From Chiridota heheva (taxonomy: Eukaryota > Echinodermata > Holothuroidea > Apodida > Chiridotidae): a DNA stretch of 64,000 nt. Of this stretch, positions 50,505-61,285 are shown piece by piece (positions within the stretch are counted from its first letter, which is position 1; each line of letters begins with the position of its first letter). The stretch covers positions 101,948-165,947 of the forward strand of contig JAIGNY010000885.1 of NCBI GenBank assembly GCA_020152595.1, written 5' to 3'. The translations under genes and the position numbers were made by a program. Below the pieces are notes generated by a model that had not been told where the DNA came from, ran no database searches, and saw nothing but the letters and a program-made list of their open reading frames with translations.

Positions 50505-50683
50505 CCTGCCGATTTCACCATTAAATGGTGGAAATGTTGAGAGCGTTGCTGTCATTGATAGAAAGGTCAGATGAGGTATCGATCCTGAGAGACCTTGGGC
50601 AGTTACCACGTACACCGACCGGAATGCGAGTTGGGCAAAATCGTCATTTTCATAATCCGATGCAGCTACATTAATATTTGTAT
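50505..50683 (-). CDS. Receptor guanylate-cyclase-like gene, exon 5 (ectodomain)
   Basis: The exon encodes 'NVAASDYENDDFAQLAFRSV' and 'VYVVTAQGLSGSIPHLTFLS', then 'FPPFNGEIGR'. The A-F-x-S-V-x-V-[IV]-T motif is the mid-domain strand of ANF-receptor domains. The acceptor is ctctccgacag, the donor AGG|GTGAGT at 50504. It starts two bases into a codon and ends on a codon boundary, agreeing with exons 4 and 6. Confidence 0.92.
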
Positions 50684-50726
50684 CTGTCGGAGAGTAAAGG
50701 TGCTAAGATTATGATTATGGACTCAC

Positions 50727-50905
50727 CGTGGAATACGTCACCTCCGGAGGCATCTTTGGACATTAAGGAACCTTCATTGTAGGATGTGTCCAAAAGGTGC
50801 ACCCTTGTAAGATGACGTTGGAGATTGTAGCGACGACTAAACGTCTTTTCGCACAGCGTACATGGGTAATTCATGTTATGCTTCTTACTTCGAGTATAAC
50901 ATCTG
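50727..50905 (-). CDS. C2H2 zinc-finger exon candidate
   Basis: A frame open from an ATG at 50952 contains 'YPCTLCEKTFSRRYNLQRHL' followed by TRVH, a complete C-x2-C-x12-H-x4-H classical zinc finger, preceded by 'CYTRSKKHNMN'. It has a good acceptor (ctcatttgttcag, exon from 50905) and a strong donor (CACG|GTGAGT at 50726). It lies on the receptor strand only 43 bases upstream of exon 5, too close for a normal intron between them, so it is either an alternative exon, an exon of another minus-strand gene, or a relic. No second finger or partner exon was found. Confidence 0.55.
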
Positions 50906-51949
50906 AACAAATGAGCAGTCAGCTCATAGACGAAGTTTATATGTTTGCCCAACGGTAGTGAATGTAGTGCGAACCTTCGAGTCTGCTCGACCCCTCGAGT
51001 GACTCGCTCTACCCCTCGATCGACTCTACCCCTTGGGCTACCAATCGACGCGTTCTAACCTGTCGATTCGGTTTAAGGGGTCGATTTCGTCGACTTTACC
51101 TACCCCACCCTACTTAACCACGCCCCTGTAAACTTCTAAGTGCGCCTTGCATGACGAGTATACTCGTCATGACGCCGCCCGCCTTGTCAAAGGGTATAAA
51201 CGCTTCCTTGTACAAAAGCAGTGGTCGAGCCTTCATACAAAAGTGCTGTTTTTTTACATCATTTTAGTTTTTGCAATTATGAAAAAGAGGTCAGTTTTAC
51301 AAAGCTATAAGCTACTATATCAATGTACGCATATGTTGATGCAATTCTTGACATTTTGTTTTGATAAACATTCGGTTACAAAAATAATTGAGATCCATTG
51401 GGCTCACAGCTACCCAATCGAGCAAAGGATTTACCACTGACCATTCAAACATACACATGAAAAACGTTGTGAAATGGTCCATTTTAATCAGTTTTTAGAA
51501 AACCGTGGCTTTTTCAAACTAACCTTCAACCTGTTCAAAGTCACCTGAGGTGAATGCGTCATCAATTTATGCTCTCAACACACACGTCGATAATAGATGT
51601 ATACACAAAAGAATTTCATAAAAGAAAATCCTCTGTCCTGTATAATCTTCTCCTGTCTCTTACATACAGTTTAGGATAGGACCGGTTGAAATAATTCTGA
51701 TAGTATAATGTTAAGATACACAGTAGCAGCAAACTGATAAAAAAAAATCAATCAGTTGCAGCTTTTATAGGGAATATTGCCGAACAGTAATGAACAAGCC
51801 ATAAAAAGAGACCATTCAAGATGATAACCTTACCAAATGCGCACAGGGAAAATCCAGCTAGACTCATGCTGGTCGAGCCAACGCAAAAGATGTTGGAGTA
51901 TGACGTCAGAACATGTTTGGACATACCGCGTTGGGACTCTACCATTCAA
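50906..51949. other. Intron 4 sequence
   Basis: 50975-51095 is rich in tcgac/ctacccctcga phrases with internal inverted copies. 51886-51921 ('gttggagtatgacgtcagaa', 'catgtttgga') recurs directly at 52285-52319. No receptor exon is expected here, since exons 4 and 5 join in phase. Confidence 0.4.
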
Positions 51950-51954
51950 TTAAG

Positions 51955-52250
51955 CTTGCACGACGACGACGACGAGTGAACACACAATTACAATGACGGG
52001 GTCGTTGCCTGCGTATTCGGTTAGGATAGTAACAATGCTATCACGAAACGCTTAATACGACCCGGACGAGAACACAGGTACGACGTACGGACAGACATAA
52101 CATCGACAGCCAAGTCAATGTCCACGGCCTTTGATAACCACTTGTGGTGCACTGGCGTGTCTACCCAACCCAGGCTTAAAGCCAGGGCCTCGTGGTCTGT
52201 AGACAGGTATGATAACCGATCTACAGACCACGAGGCCCTGGGTTTAACCT
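51955..52250 (-). mobile_element. SINE-like repeat, inverted copy with head-to-head duplication
   Basis: This is the reverse complement of 58766-58999. Its head (ctacagaccacgaggccctg) occurs twice in opposite orientations at about 52187-52208 and 52221-52243, forming a palindrome around gtatgataacc. The tail shares 'cgaatacgcaggcaacgacc' with the other copy. Confidence 0.65.
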
Positions 52251-53185
52251 TGCACAATACGCGAAGGGGAGTTATCCTCAATACATGTTGGAGTATGACA
52301 TCAGAAAAAACATGTTTGGAAATGGTTTCAACTTGTTTATCCACGATGTTGGTCATCTATGGAATTAGGGTCAGATATAAATATAACCCGGGATTTCCCT
52401 AGTATTGTACAAGCAACCCCACATATCAGACTTTCATCATTAATGCCTAGGATTGTGCAAGGTATAGCACACCAAACGGTCATTCAAGATCATCTATATC
52501 GCCCCATATCTACTTTTGGTCAATTTTAAATTTATGCTGTATGACTTAAACTTTATCTGCAATTCTTTTTAAATATTTCCTAAATCTCAGTAACTAACAA
52601 TGATGCAAATGTGCATTCAAGCTGTAGAATTTGACTGTGGGCATAATAAAGACTCGAAAACATTTGGTCAGAATTTGCTGCACCACTTCAAAGAATTATG
52701 ATAGACATTTAAAAACAAGATTTGCCAAATGAAATACCAAGGACGATCTGTAATATATACATTACCATGCAAATTTTAATATTGATATCCAAGTTTTCAA
52801 AACACCGTATGTGGTGAATTTTTAACCGATTTTGATGACACTGATAACATGCACATCAAGTATATGTGTAATGCAAAAAGAGGCAAACAGTTGAAATTTG
52901 CAAGCAATTATTTTTCTTTCTTTCAAGGCATTCACTTGAAAAATGTCTTTTACAATCAAACCTTTCTTGACAGCTTGAGGGTATGGACAAAAACTGTGTC
53001 AGGATCAGATGCGGTTTTCAAGAATTTTGGCAAGGCAAGGAGGTACGTGCTAGAACCTAGCACACCAAGGTAGTCACACACAATGTTTGCCGAATGATAG
53101 AAAATTGGAAGCATGGTGTTCAAAAATAATTTTCAACCTAAAGTTTTTGACAGGATATTTAGCTATTCATAAATGATATACTTAC
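52251..53185. other. Intron 4 sequence, no gene seen
   Basis: The block near 52640-52690 resembles one at 18322-18367 (dispersed repeat). No exon recognised. Confidence 0.4.
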
Positions 53186-53335
53186 TAAACAAACTGAAGT
53201 AATCTGCGGCATATCGCATCTTGAAGTCCACTATTGCGCCAAGGATAACATACTTTCCAGTGTCGAGAATAGTGAGGTTCTGTGCAGCCATTGCGAAAGC
53301 TCTTAACTCCTGTGGTTCAGCAAGAACGATGTAAA
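53186..53335 (-). CDS. Receptor guanylate-cyclase-like gene, exon 4 (ectodomain)
   Basis: The exon encodes 'IYIVLAEPQELRAFAMAAQN', then 'LDTGKYVILGAIVDF'. R-I-Y-[IV]-V-x-x-x-P…A…A…L…G-x-Y-V is the conserved core strand-helix-strand of ANF-receptor domains. The acceptor is ttacttttgcag; the donor TTTA|GTAAGT at 53185. One base is carried in from exon 3 and one passed to exon 5; both joins keep frame. Confidence 0.93.
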
Positions 53336-53394
53336 CTGCAAAAGTAATTTGATTATTACTTATTAATAACACAGTTGTAATTTTTATGAAACAA

Positions 53395-53940
53395 TTTGTG
53401 AATAATATAGAATAAGACTAGAGCAGCGTATACGATACAAATCCCCTTGTTACAAGATTTACATGTCTTGTTTACCGATTAGTAACAACCCTTCACCACT
53501 CACTTAAAACCTTCCTCTAAAGCACTCACCATACCATCTACTACCCAGCATTAGTTCCTGCAACCGCCATTCTTACCCCTGACCAATACCAATACCTGAC
53601 CTCTACTTCCAAACAGTTCGCCTATACTCCTCATATATCTAAAGCTCTCTATATACCTGAATCGGCCCTAGTAGTCATTTTCTTTTATCCCATTTGATGT
53701 TATTGTTAAACGCTCGTTTGAATTTTCTCTTTGCAAGTTTTGAAGTAGAAAGTAGGGTGGCACAAGCAAGAAGATTCCCCTACCACCGGGTAAATGTTTT
53801 CAATGAGTGACGGGAAAACTCTAAGTAGCATATTTTTCGAATGTTAGCCATGAACCCATCGGGGGCCTATAGCCCCTGTTGCGTAAATCCTGGCGCCAAT
53901 GCTGATTAGAGGTAAAAGTGCATCTAAAAATATCAGTACT
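53395..53940. other. Intron 3 sequence, no gene seen
   Basis: Pyrimidine-rich but unremarkable. Nothing recognised. Confidence 0.4.
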
Positions 53941-53955
53941 AATGTTGCAACTTAC

Positions 53956-54166
53956 TTCTTGTATTTTCCATGGTGTCTCTAATGATAGAGTAAAAAGGGT
54001 TATTGTTAGCGTTTAAGCCTTGTAATTCAGTCAATGGCTGAAACACCACATTATTTTGAATAGTGTACGTATTGTCGGAGTCTGCCTGTTCTGCATCTTC
54101 AAATAAGTCTTTCAACAAGTCCGCAGTTTCCATCCAAACTGTATGGTTTCTGGTGATTAGAGAAAC
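53956..54166 (-). CDS. Receptor guanylate-cyclase-like gene, exon 3 (ectodomain)
   Basis: The exon encodes 'VSLITRNHTVWMETADLLKD', then 'FQPLTELQGLNANNNPFYSI' and 'IRDTMENTR'. It continues the F-G-W-T-x-V strand from exon 2. N-H-T is a potential glycosylation site. The acceptor is ttccttttcag, the donor AGAA|GTAAGT at 53955. The start is on a codon boundary and the end one base into a codon. Confidence 0.92.
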
Positions 54167-54570
54167 CTGAAAAGGAAACAAATTGCGTTAGATGTAGCTG
54201 GTACAGTATTCTGATTAAATTATTAGCCCTTCCCAGAAATAGCAAAGGACCGGGTTCTTCCATTGGATTAACTTCATAAGAAAGTTTCTTGAGCTTCAGT
54301 GTATCAATCAAAGAAAGATTGAAGCTTCCTAAATCACATATGCAAACCTTTAAGAAAATGTAAAGATTGTAACACCCATGATGACAGCGCTGGTAAACAA
54401 TAAGGTATACAAATTTCCTTACATGTCAAAATTGGAAGGGCGAGGGCCCTACATTGGGGCGAAATTGTTCATTTCCACAACCCCAAACATATATTTTACA
54501 AAGTGCAGAGTAAAAAATCTTTCAACAACCTACATGACCGCAAAATAAACTGTCAAAGTTGTTGTTGTCC

Positions 54571-54651
54571 TATCTACCAATTCAAAGTGCTTCCACTGTA
54601 GAATAAATGCTTCCACTTGTACTATCTACCAATTCAAAGTGCTTCCACTGC
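54571..54651. repeat. Two direct copies of a ~29-bp sequence, 52 bases apart
   Basis: ctatctaccaattcaaagtg plus cttccactg occurs at 54571-54599 and again at 54623-54651, with 'aaatgcttccactt' between. It is a local duplication in intron 2. Confidence 0.8.
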
Positions 54652-54699
54652 AACAAATGTTGTAAGAAACTTAAGACATCATGATTGAAAGAGAAATAC

Positions 54700-54822
54700 C
54701 GTGGTCCAACCGAACATGTCCATTGTCTTCTTGATGGTAAAAGCAATCTTCTTATTTGGAGGAACCACTCTGATAAATGTAGGAAATAATGATTTGTCTG
54801 AAACAGCTGTTTCTTGGCATGC
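54700..54822 (-). CDS. Receptor guanylate-cyclase-like gene, exon 2 (ectodomain)
   Basis: The exon encodes 'ACQETAVSDKSLFPTFIRVV' and then 'KTMDMFGWTT'. The C…LSDK…[FY]-P-T-[FY]-x-R-x-x-P segment followed by F-G-W-T is the signature of the ANF-receptor family. The acceptor is cttctcgtcag; the donor ACG|GTATTT at 54699 is weak at +4 to +6 but the phase fits exactly (41 full codons). Confidence 0.93.
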
Positions 54823-55180
54823 CTGACGAGAAGTAAAAGACAGATATTGAATTAAACAAGCAATAGTTAGGTTTATGAAATAATTTCATTTTATTTTTAT
54901 TAAAAAAGAAATCATAGAAGATAAGATGCTAAGTCAAAATAAGTCATATAGCTTTCGGAAATATTGTTTTTATTTCGTGAAAGTACAACTGGAATACTTC
55001 ATACGTGACACATACTCACATAGCGACAACATTAATCATCGCCGGACCGGGCAAGAGGGGACATTACACCTCTCATTTTTTCCTAAATAATACATAATTT
55101 GAATATCATTATCAAAATGCATAAGAAAATGCTGAAAATTGCACAGCTTCACTTGGAGACTAGGTTAATCTAATACTTAC

Positions 55181-55350
55181 ATAATCAAGCATGGGCACAT
55201 TAATTGCTCCCGAAAGACGTCCCTCATAAGTACAGGTACAGCCAGGTCCAAAAACAGCCACATAACCAGCTTTCCACCAACTCGCAGTGTGCTCCATTCC
55301 GGCAGAAATGTTGCAGCCGCTGTCTCTGAATTCCCATTCTAATGTGTGAC
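55181..55350 (-). CDS. Receptor guanylate-cyclase-like gene, first exon in window (N-terminal ectodomain)
   Basis: The exon encodes 'HTLEWEFRDSGCNISAGMEH', then 'VAVFGPGCTCTYEGRLSGAI' and 'NVPMLDY'. W-x-x-x-D-[ST]-x-C followed by [FI]-G-P-G-C-x-x-x…A…N-[VI]-P is the strongest family match here: the ligand-binding domain of natriuretic peptide / speract-type receptors, which in active members turn peptide binding outside the cell into cGMP inside. The acceptor is ctctttaacag, the donor TAT|GTAAGT at 55180. The preceding exon, with the signal peptide and about 40-60 residues, was not found. The full ectodomain visible (about 407 residues) is close to the usual ~440. Confidence 0.93.
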
Positions 55351-55539
55351 CTGTTAAAGAGGAATTCATAGTCTAATAGTGTGTAGAATTCACAAACTTA
55401 GTCGTACATATGTATAGATGTACAGTTTATCTAAAGGAATATTCCTGTTACATTTCATTTTCACTTTCATATAGGGCCTATAGGATGGAGGATACAAATT
55501 GGTGAAAAAAACCATGTTGATATCATGAATTGACAGTCC

Positions 55540-56002
55540 GGTAGCATGCTTATTAATGGGAACAAACGTTCCTTTTAATGGGAACATTGTGCTACATGGA
55601 AGTCGCCATTTTGTGATATTTCCCATGATCCTTTGCTATCCTAACGTTAAAGCCTTATGCAATGCTACATTTTTAAAATTTAAAATACGTCTGGGGAAAA
55701 ATATCTTTGCTAGGGGAACTTACATGAAAATACCGTCAATATATGTCATGGCTACAACTTTTCCACTACCATTTGATATGTTCACCACGCCGTTTTTGAA
55801 ATATTAGATAAAATAGACAATAGAGCTAGGCTTTTGGGCGCGAAACGGCCATTTGAAAATTCAAATGTTTTTCAAGACAGTGATTTTTAATATATCAAGT
55901 ACATAAATTAGAAACTATGACATTTTATCGCAACATCTGAACAATATGGCTGCATGACTTCAATATTCTCGTGTGTTATTAATGTTCCTATTAATATGCA
56001 TT
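55540..56002 (-). mobile_element. Short terminal-inverted-repeat (MITE-like) element, copy 2
   Basis: Inverted copy of 14155-14544. The left end is gtagcatgcttattaatggg and the right end in reverse is gaatgcatattaatagga. Shared interior includes 'cgcaacatctgaacaatatg' and 'ctgcatgacttcaatattct'. It lies in the intron upstream of the first receptor exon found. Confidence 0.75.
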
Positions 56003-56025
56003 CTTTGGGACCGACTGAATATCGA

Positions 56026-56140
56026 TCACTGTGCTGATTTAAAGTTCTCAGAGTTCAAAGCCCTATAACTAGAAGTGACATGGACGGGAGCTGGGTTCAG
56101 AGGCTCCAACCCAACCAACTCAGTAGACGACTTGTAAGCA
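56026..56140 (+). pseudogene. Small RT C-terminal fragment (same family as 13155-13665)
   Basis: 'gatcactgtgctgatttaaa' through 'ccaactcagtagacgacttg' matches 13539-13650 closely, in the same orientation, right beside MITE copy 2. A stop interrupts it. Confidence 0.65.
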
Positions 56141-57649
56141 TACCTGTAAATATTCAAAATAATTTGCAAAGCGGCATTATCCAAAACGGAGTTATGTTCA
56201 GCTGCGCTATGAAGAAAATGTTTCTGCCCAAAAATGAGTCTTGAACCTTCGTTCAATAACATTGACATTGGGAGCAAGTTCAATATTAAGTGTAAGATTA
56301 TCTTACTCTAGTTTGGAGTCATTACATTTCAAAGATTTCACCAGTGAAAAAGGACCTCGCAGTGTTAAGTATGACAATTTTATATATTTCTTTGGAAATT
56401 GTCTGAATTATTGGAAAACAAATTTTGCTTATTAATTATTAACATGGGGTATGACATGCATTTTGCAAAAAAACATGCTTACCACATACAAATATATTTT
56501 CAAAGAAATGGCTCAAGAAATTGCCTGGAAGTGCAATCAGTAGGCCTATAGTTAGATATATTTGAGATGCAATAAACCATAAAAGATTTACATATCAACA
56601 TGGTTATTTTTCACCAATTTCTTTTTATATACATGATACATGAAAATGAAAATTCCTTGAATATTCCTTTAAATTTTAAAAGTTTAGCTCGACAATGCTC
56701 TCTCTCTATACATCTTAGACATTTAATTTGGTTTGAATGTACACCATCCAAGTGTGGTTGGGCCTAATAACAAACAAAAAATGCGATCTGGTTCCATTTT
56801 CACCATACGATTTCCTCGGCATTTCGTGTTGATATTTGGTATACAGTGTTTTTACCATACTTTAGAGTTTTGGACTTTTTCACCCATTACTGTAGCCTAG
56901 CATAAATGCGTTAACTAATGAGGTTGTTGCAACAATTTTGTACGTTTGAAAACTATCCTATGAGGCATAACTCTTGCCTGCCAAATCCAGAAAAGCTATA
57001 TACAATGCTGAAGTTTGCATTTTACGCTCTTATATTATCAAAACAAAATAGCCACCAACGTGTTGTCGCTTCTGCTTCTAATTCCGTGTCCTTTCACCCA
57101 TCCTTCTCAATGTTGTGTAGTGTAACAGTTTCTCCCTCTCGAAGTCCCATATTAATCCTTCCGTCTCAATCTGCTCATTGTCATTCATCCATTTCGTCAT
57201 CTTTATAATCATATGTTCTTTCCTTTATATTGATTTCTTGCACTCAAGCCTTTTTCAATCATATATGTCAAAGCCTTTTGTAACATACTAACTAGGAGGG
57301 GAGTGCCCTCATCCCTCATGATTGCCCCCAAGTGGTGAGTTTTTTTTACCCTTAGAAAATGTCCGTATGAAATGAATATATTAAGATATTAAATTAAGAT
57401 CTTCAAGTGAGCAGTCAATATTGGGCAACAGACTAGTCATTGCCTGGAATGCGGGTGTACCTACAGCAAATTATGACCCGTCAGCCATTGCAATAAAAAA
57501 AAAAAAAAGCGGCGTGAATCACGACCATTCGTGGATACTTACAAAACTATAGGGACTTTCAATAATATTTGCAACATCTTACCAAAAAAGGAAAATGCTT
57601 TTAAATTTATGAAAATGCAGCATCAAAAAAATATCCGGACCTATTAAAT
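56141..57649. other. No gene seen
   Basis: A 96-codon frame at 56918-57208 has Ser-rich low-complexity content and no domain. A poly-A run lies at 57497-57508. Confidence 0.4.
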
Positions 57650-58130
57650 TGTGGAGAGACAGTGGCGTACTTAGCTTCGTTACCAAAGGAGGGGGTGGGG
57701 GCAAACGGTATTGATAGAAAAGGGGGAAACTGTTCCTGGAAGGATTTTACTTCTCGTTAACACACAATTGTAAAAATAAAGTCAAATTATTACAAATATT
57801 GTAAAACATGTTGCAAATTTTGGTTAAGATATTGGAAATTTTCCGAATATGAAGGAAATTTTCCAAACATTGAAGAAAATGTTCGAAAATCAAATACAAT
57901 TTCCTAAAAAAGGAAGAATATGTTCCCAAAATTTAAAGAAAATGTCCCGAAAATCGAATAAAATTGAATAAAATGTCCAAAAAATCGAATTAAAATTGCG
58001 TGAAAAATTTCCGACATTTACAAATTCACTAGAGCAATTCATCACCGAATTATTTGGGAAATAATTAACAATATAAGTTTATTATTAAAGTTTATTACCC
58101 GAATATTTTTAGTGTTTTTTTTAAGCTAAT
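57650..58130 (+). mobile_element. GCGTAGGAAG/gagagacagtgg-family repeat, copy
   Basis: Opens with 'gtggagagacagtggcgtac' and 'cctggaaggattttactt' as in 10960-11400, followed by aattttccgaatatgaagg-type drifted units, then 'attatttgggaaataatt' as in 11620. Non-coding. Confidence 0.65.
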
Positions 58131-58214
58131 TTAGTAAAATAGTTGGGTTTAGACGAGGACGTACGTTGTCTTGCAAAACATGAATTTTTATACTTTTAAC
58201 GTAATAAACTAGGA

Positions 58215-59253
58215 ACAGCATTTTTTTTGTTTATAACTATACTAAGGCTTGGGATCAAAGGGGGTATGGTCAGTTACACAGGATAACCTTAGTTCTTCTG
58301 CCCATAAAGCTCTTTCCAGTATTATTTTTTTTTTTTTAATATCCCATTTCTTTCATGCAGTGAGTAACATTTTACAAATATTTGATTCCAAAATTCTTCC
58401 TATCTTAATCTATGGTGCGGAGATTTGGGGGCCAACACCCGCGAAAGTTCTCGAAGAGTTTATATATTTTTTCTTCTTTGTTTCACAAATATCTCTTTGG
58501 ACTTCCTTTTCGTGGCACGTGCTACTAACCTTTTAGCAACAGGGAAGCTCGGTATAGACCTTTAAAATTCTTCACTTGTATTAATTAAACAAATTAATTA
58601 TTGGTTGAAAATTACTAAGCATAGTAACAATAGGTACACCACATTATGTCTTTCTGTGTGCGCATATTTACTTTGCTAATGTTGAATTCCAATAATGGGG
58701 AAGTACGGGCTTTGGTCATGTATAACCAAGGTGTTGGTGATGATAATTAAAAACACTAGAACTGGTGTAGCAGTTACCATACATGTCTACAGACCACGAG
58801 GCCCTGTGTTCAAACCTGGGTTGGGAAGACATGCCAGTGCACCACAACTGCTTATCAAGGCCGTGGACATTGACTTGGTTGTCGATGTTATATCTGTCCG
58901 TACGTCGTACCAGGGTCGTATTAAGCGTTTCGTGATAGCATTGTTACTATCATAACCAAATACGCAGGCGACGACTCCGTCATTGAAATTGTGTGTTCAT
59001 TTGTCGGCATGATAATCTATTCATGGATATTTTTAAGCAAAGGATTTTAGACATTGATAAGCAGGATTGGACGAGTTCTCTTCATGAATTTGATTATTTA
59101 CGTACCTGTAAGTTACTTAAGTGTGGTAATTATGTCTGTACGTGGGGCCTTACATTGATTATTTTCATAATCATAAAGGAAATTTTTAGCTAGGTTCCGT
59201 TGTGTCTATGTTAATATAAATGTGAACACTGGGCGCATGAAAAATATTTAGTA
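58215..59253 (+). pseudogene. Non-LTR retrotransposon RT/C-terminal relic, interrupted by a SINE-like repeat
   Basis: Pieces in order: 'SSAHKALSSIIFFF', 'VSNILQIFDSKILPILIYGA' followed by EIWG (58300-58440), 'QINYWLKITKHSN', then a break by the repeat at 58748-59008. It continues as 'LFMDIFKQRILDIDKQDW' and 'ARFRCVYVNINVNTGRMKN' (to about 59253). These are C-terminal motifs of a non-LTR ORF2 (YG.EIWG, F..R..D...Q.W, ARFR…GR). The following Cys motif lies at 62590, after a second insertion. Confidence 0.75.
58748..59008 (+). mobile_element. tRNA-derived SINE-like repeat with 8-bp target duplication
   Basis: A-box-like tagcagttacc (58768-58778) and a perfect B-box gttcaaacc (58808-58816) stand 40 bases apart, followed by a ~180-base body shared with 51955-52222. 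The 8-mer atgataat flanks it (58740-58747 and 59009-59016). Removing one copy plus the repeat rejoins the RT reading frame (…GVGDDN to LFMDIF…), which confirms the boundaries. Confidence 0.75.
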
Positions 59254-59261
59254 CATTCAAA

Positions 59262-59325
59262 TGGAGCCATTTAGCTCAGATGGTAGAGCACACGACTGAG
59301 TTCAAGACTCGGACAGATCTAACCA
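59262..59325 (+). mobile_element. tRNA-like head (SINE 5' region or tRNA relic)
   Basis: 'ttagctcagatggtagagca' (59271-59290) is a canonical tRNA D-arm with GCTC/GAGC pairing and A-box; 'gttcaagac' (59300-59308) is a perfect B-box consensus. The A-B spacing is too short and no T-arm/acceptor closes the fold, so it is not a functional tRNA. Confidence 0.55.
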
Positions 59326-59329
59326 GTTT

Positions 59330-60198
59330 ATCCACAGCTATGCAGACAGATACGCCGATTATTAGAGCGGAAGTACGTCGTTTGCAGCTGTGTCTCAGAG
59401 CTTCCAGTGCTAACAAACAACAAGACACCTCTGTCTTAAATTATTTTTAATGCTGGTCAGCATTTCTTCACGGGGCTACAACTCGACCACATCACTATAC
59501 AAGTTTCCACTGGTTCCGGGAATATCGAAGTAAGTTGTCCGACTTTACATCCTTGATTTCAATGTTCTGCTTCTCGGCTACTAATGACTATTCCTGCTGA
59601 CTTCGTGCATTTTAACTGCAGTTTTCAACACTTTGTATTACTTTCTGCAACTCACAGTTTAATGTTAAAATGCTGTGGATGTATTGGGATCAATTTCTTT
59701 CTGTCCAAAAGCGTTGCGAGGTTTTTATATTTAGGGGCGGATCTGATAGCTGTATACGCTTTGTGTATTCGGCGTGGGGTCTAGGGGCCTGCCCAAGGGC
59801 CCCAAGTGGGATCCATGGGAGAATCTCTTGGAAGCTATGCAATTTGGTGGACGAAACGGTGCCAAAAAACGTATAATATTGTATTCGATCGCCTGATATA
59901 TCAGCTAAGTAATAATGTAAAATCATATTGAAAATGATGAAAATCACTGTCAACGACTACTCATTGGAAAAGGTCGGTCCTCTTTTTCTTTTGGAAATAT
60001 TTTTTGGGCAACATCCTCCATCTCCCCCCCCCCCCTCCCTCTCCCCTCCCCACCAGGTTACGCGCCAGTTTCTTTTACGGGTGTACACGTACGTCACTGA
60101 GTTATGAACTAGAACATGCATGCTGTCATGACTCAGACACTGTACACTCGTAGGCTACTTGTAAGATGGAGCGCATAGCCCGGGCATGGGCATAGTAA
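59330..60198. other. No gene seen
   Basis: A C-rich run at 60025-60041. No coding signal. Confidence 0.4.
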
Positions 60199-61285
60199 CG
60201 TCAAGCCCGCCGCACACGAGAGTAAATAGCAGACCTCAACCGCCACTCGTGGCAGTTGACGTCTGCCATTTACTCTCGTAAATGGCATCACCCGAAAGTC
60301 AAATATCAAACGCGTTTGATATCCACGGCCACTCGTGTAACTTTACTCCTCGTGTGCGCCGGACGGATGTCATTTACTTTCGTCTTTATGCCACTGCGCA
60401 TGCGTGAAATGTACGTCACATCTAAAAATGACTGAAAGAACAATAATTTAATTACATAGCACGAGCGCTCTGGGGTCATACACTTATTGTGTGTGAGTAA
60501 AACCCGCCAGACACGAAAGTAAATTAGGGAGCTTTAGATTTCACGACGCGGACCTCTCTACAACAAAATGACATCAACTTCTACGTTCAAGGTATTTTCA
60601 CGTTGTGCTGAAAACGGCAACTTGGGATAGCGTGTGACGTCATGTTGTCATTTCAATCTGCGTTTTTAACATAACTAAGCAATTACTACCGTTTTTATGC
60701 TCATCAAATAAAAACTTGACTCATATTTTGAATGGGTTTTTTTCCAATTTCCAATTAAAGTTTACAGTAAAATTTATAAAGTATTTGCATTTGAAGAAGT
60801 TAATCCAATCGTGGATTTTTCCTTTTGCTTCACAAACTCGATGAAGATTTGCCATTCTTCCAAAAGTTGTACTGGGGCGTCGTCTGCTACGATCGAACAT
60901 CGCTAGCCTTATTAGATATGTCGCCGAGGGTAATCGCATGACTGGTCACATGACTGTCATATTCCCCATCGTAAAAATCTAAAGTGCAAAATAAACAGGA
61001 CGGGTAAGTCAGTACGATGACGTACACTGTCGGTTAACTTTCCCGTCGCACTTTTCCGCGTCGTGAAATCTAAAGCTTCCTAATGCCATCGGTCCGACGC
61101 ACACGAGGAGTAAAGAGACAGGAGTGGCAGCGGATATCAAACACGTTGGATATTTGAATTTCGGGTACATGATGCCATTTACTTCAAGAAAACTGCCCGC
61201 ACACAAGAGTAAATGGCAGACGTCAACTGCCCGGAGTGGCGGTCGACGTCTGCCATTTACTCTCTTGTGCAGCGGGCTTTACGTT
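60199..61285. repeat. Foldback structure: nested inverted repeats of a 'gagagtaaatggcagacgtc' unit
   Basis: The left arm (60199-60365: 'agcccgccgcacacgagagt', 'gttgacgtctgccatttact', 'cgcgtttgatatccacggcc', 'tttactcctcgtgtgcgccg') is the reverse complement of the right arm (about 61095-61285). Each arm itself contains a smaller palindrome. A second inner pair, 'gctttagatttcacgacgcg' at 60531 and its complement at 61056-61075, also faces inward. It is GC- and CpG-richer than its flanks. Non-coding. Confidence 0.85.

Noticed and set aside
51748..51945. Minus-strand frame 'SMSLAGFSLCAFG' with a GTAAGG donor as an extra receptor exon
   Set aside because: Exons 4 and 5 already join in phase and the peptide has no family match; the region is part of a duplicated repeat flank.
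59262..59325. Functional tRNA gene
   Set aside because: D-arm and B-box are present but A-B spacing is too short and no T-arm or acceptor stem closes.
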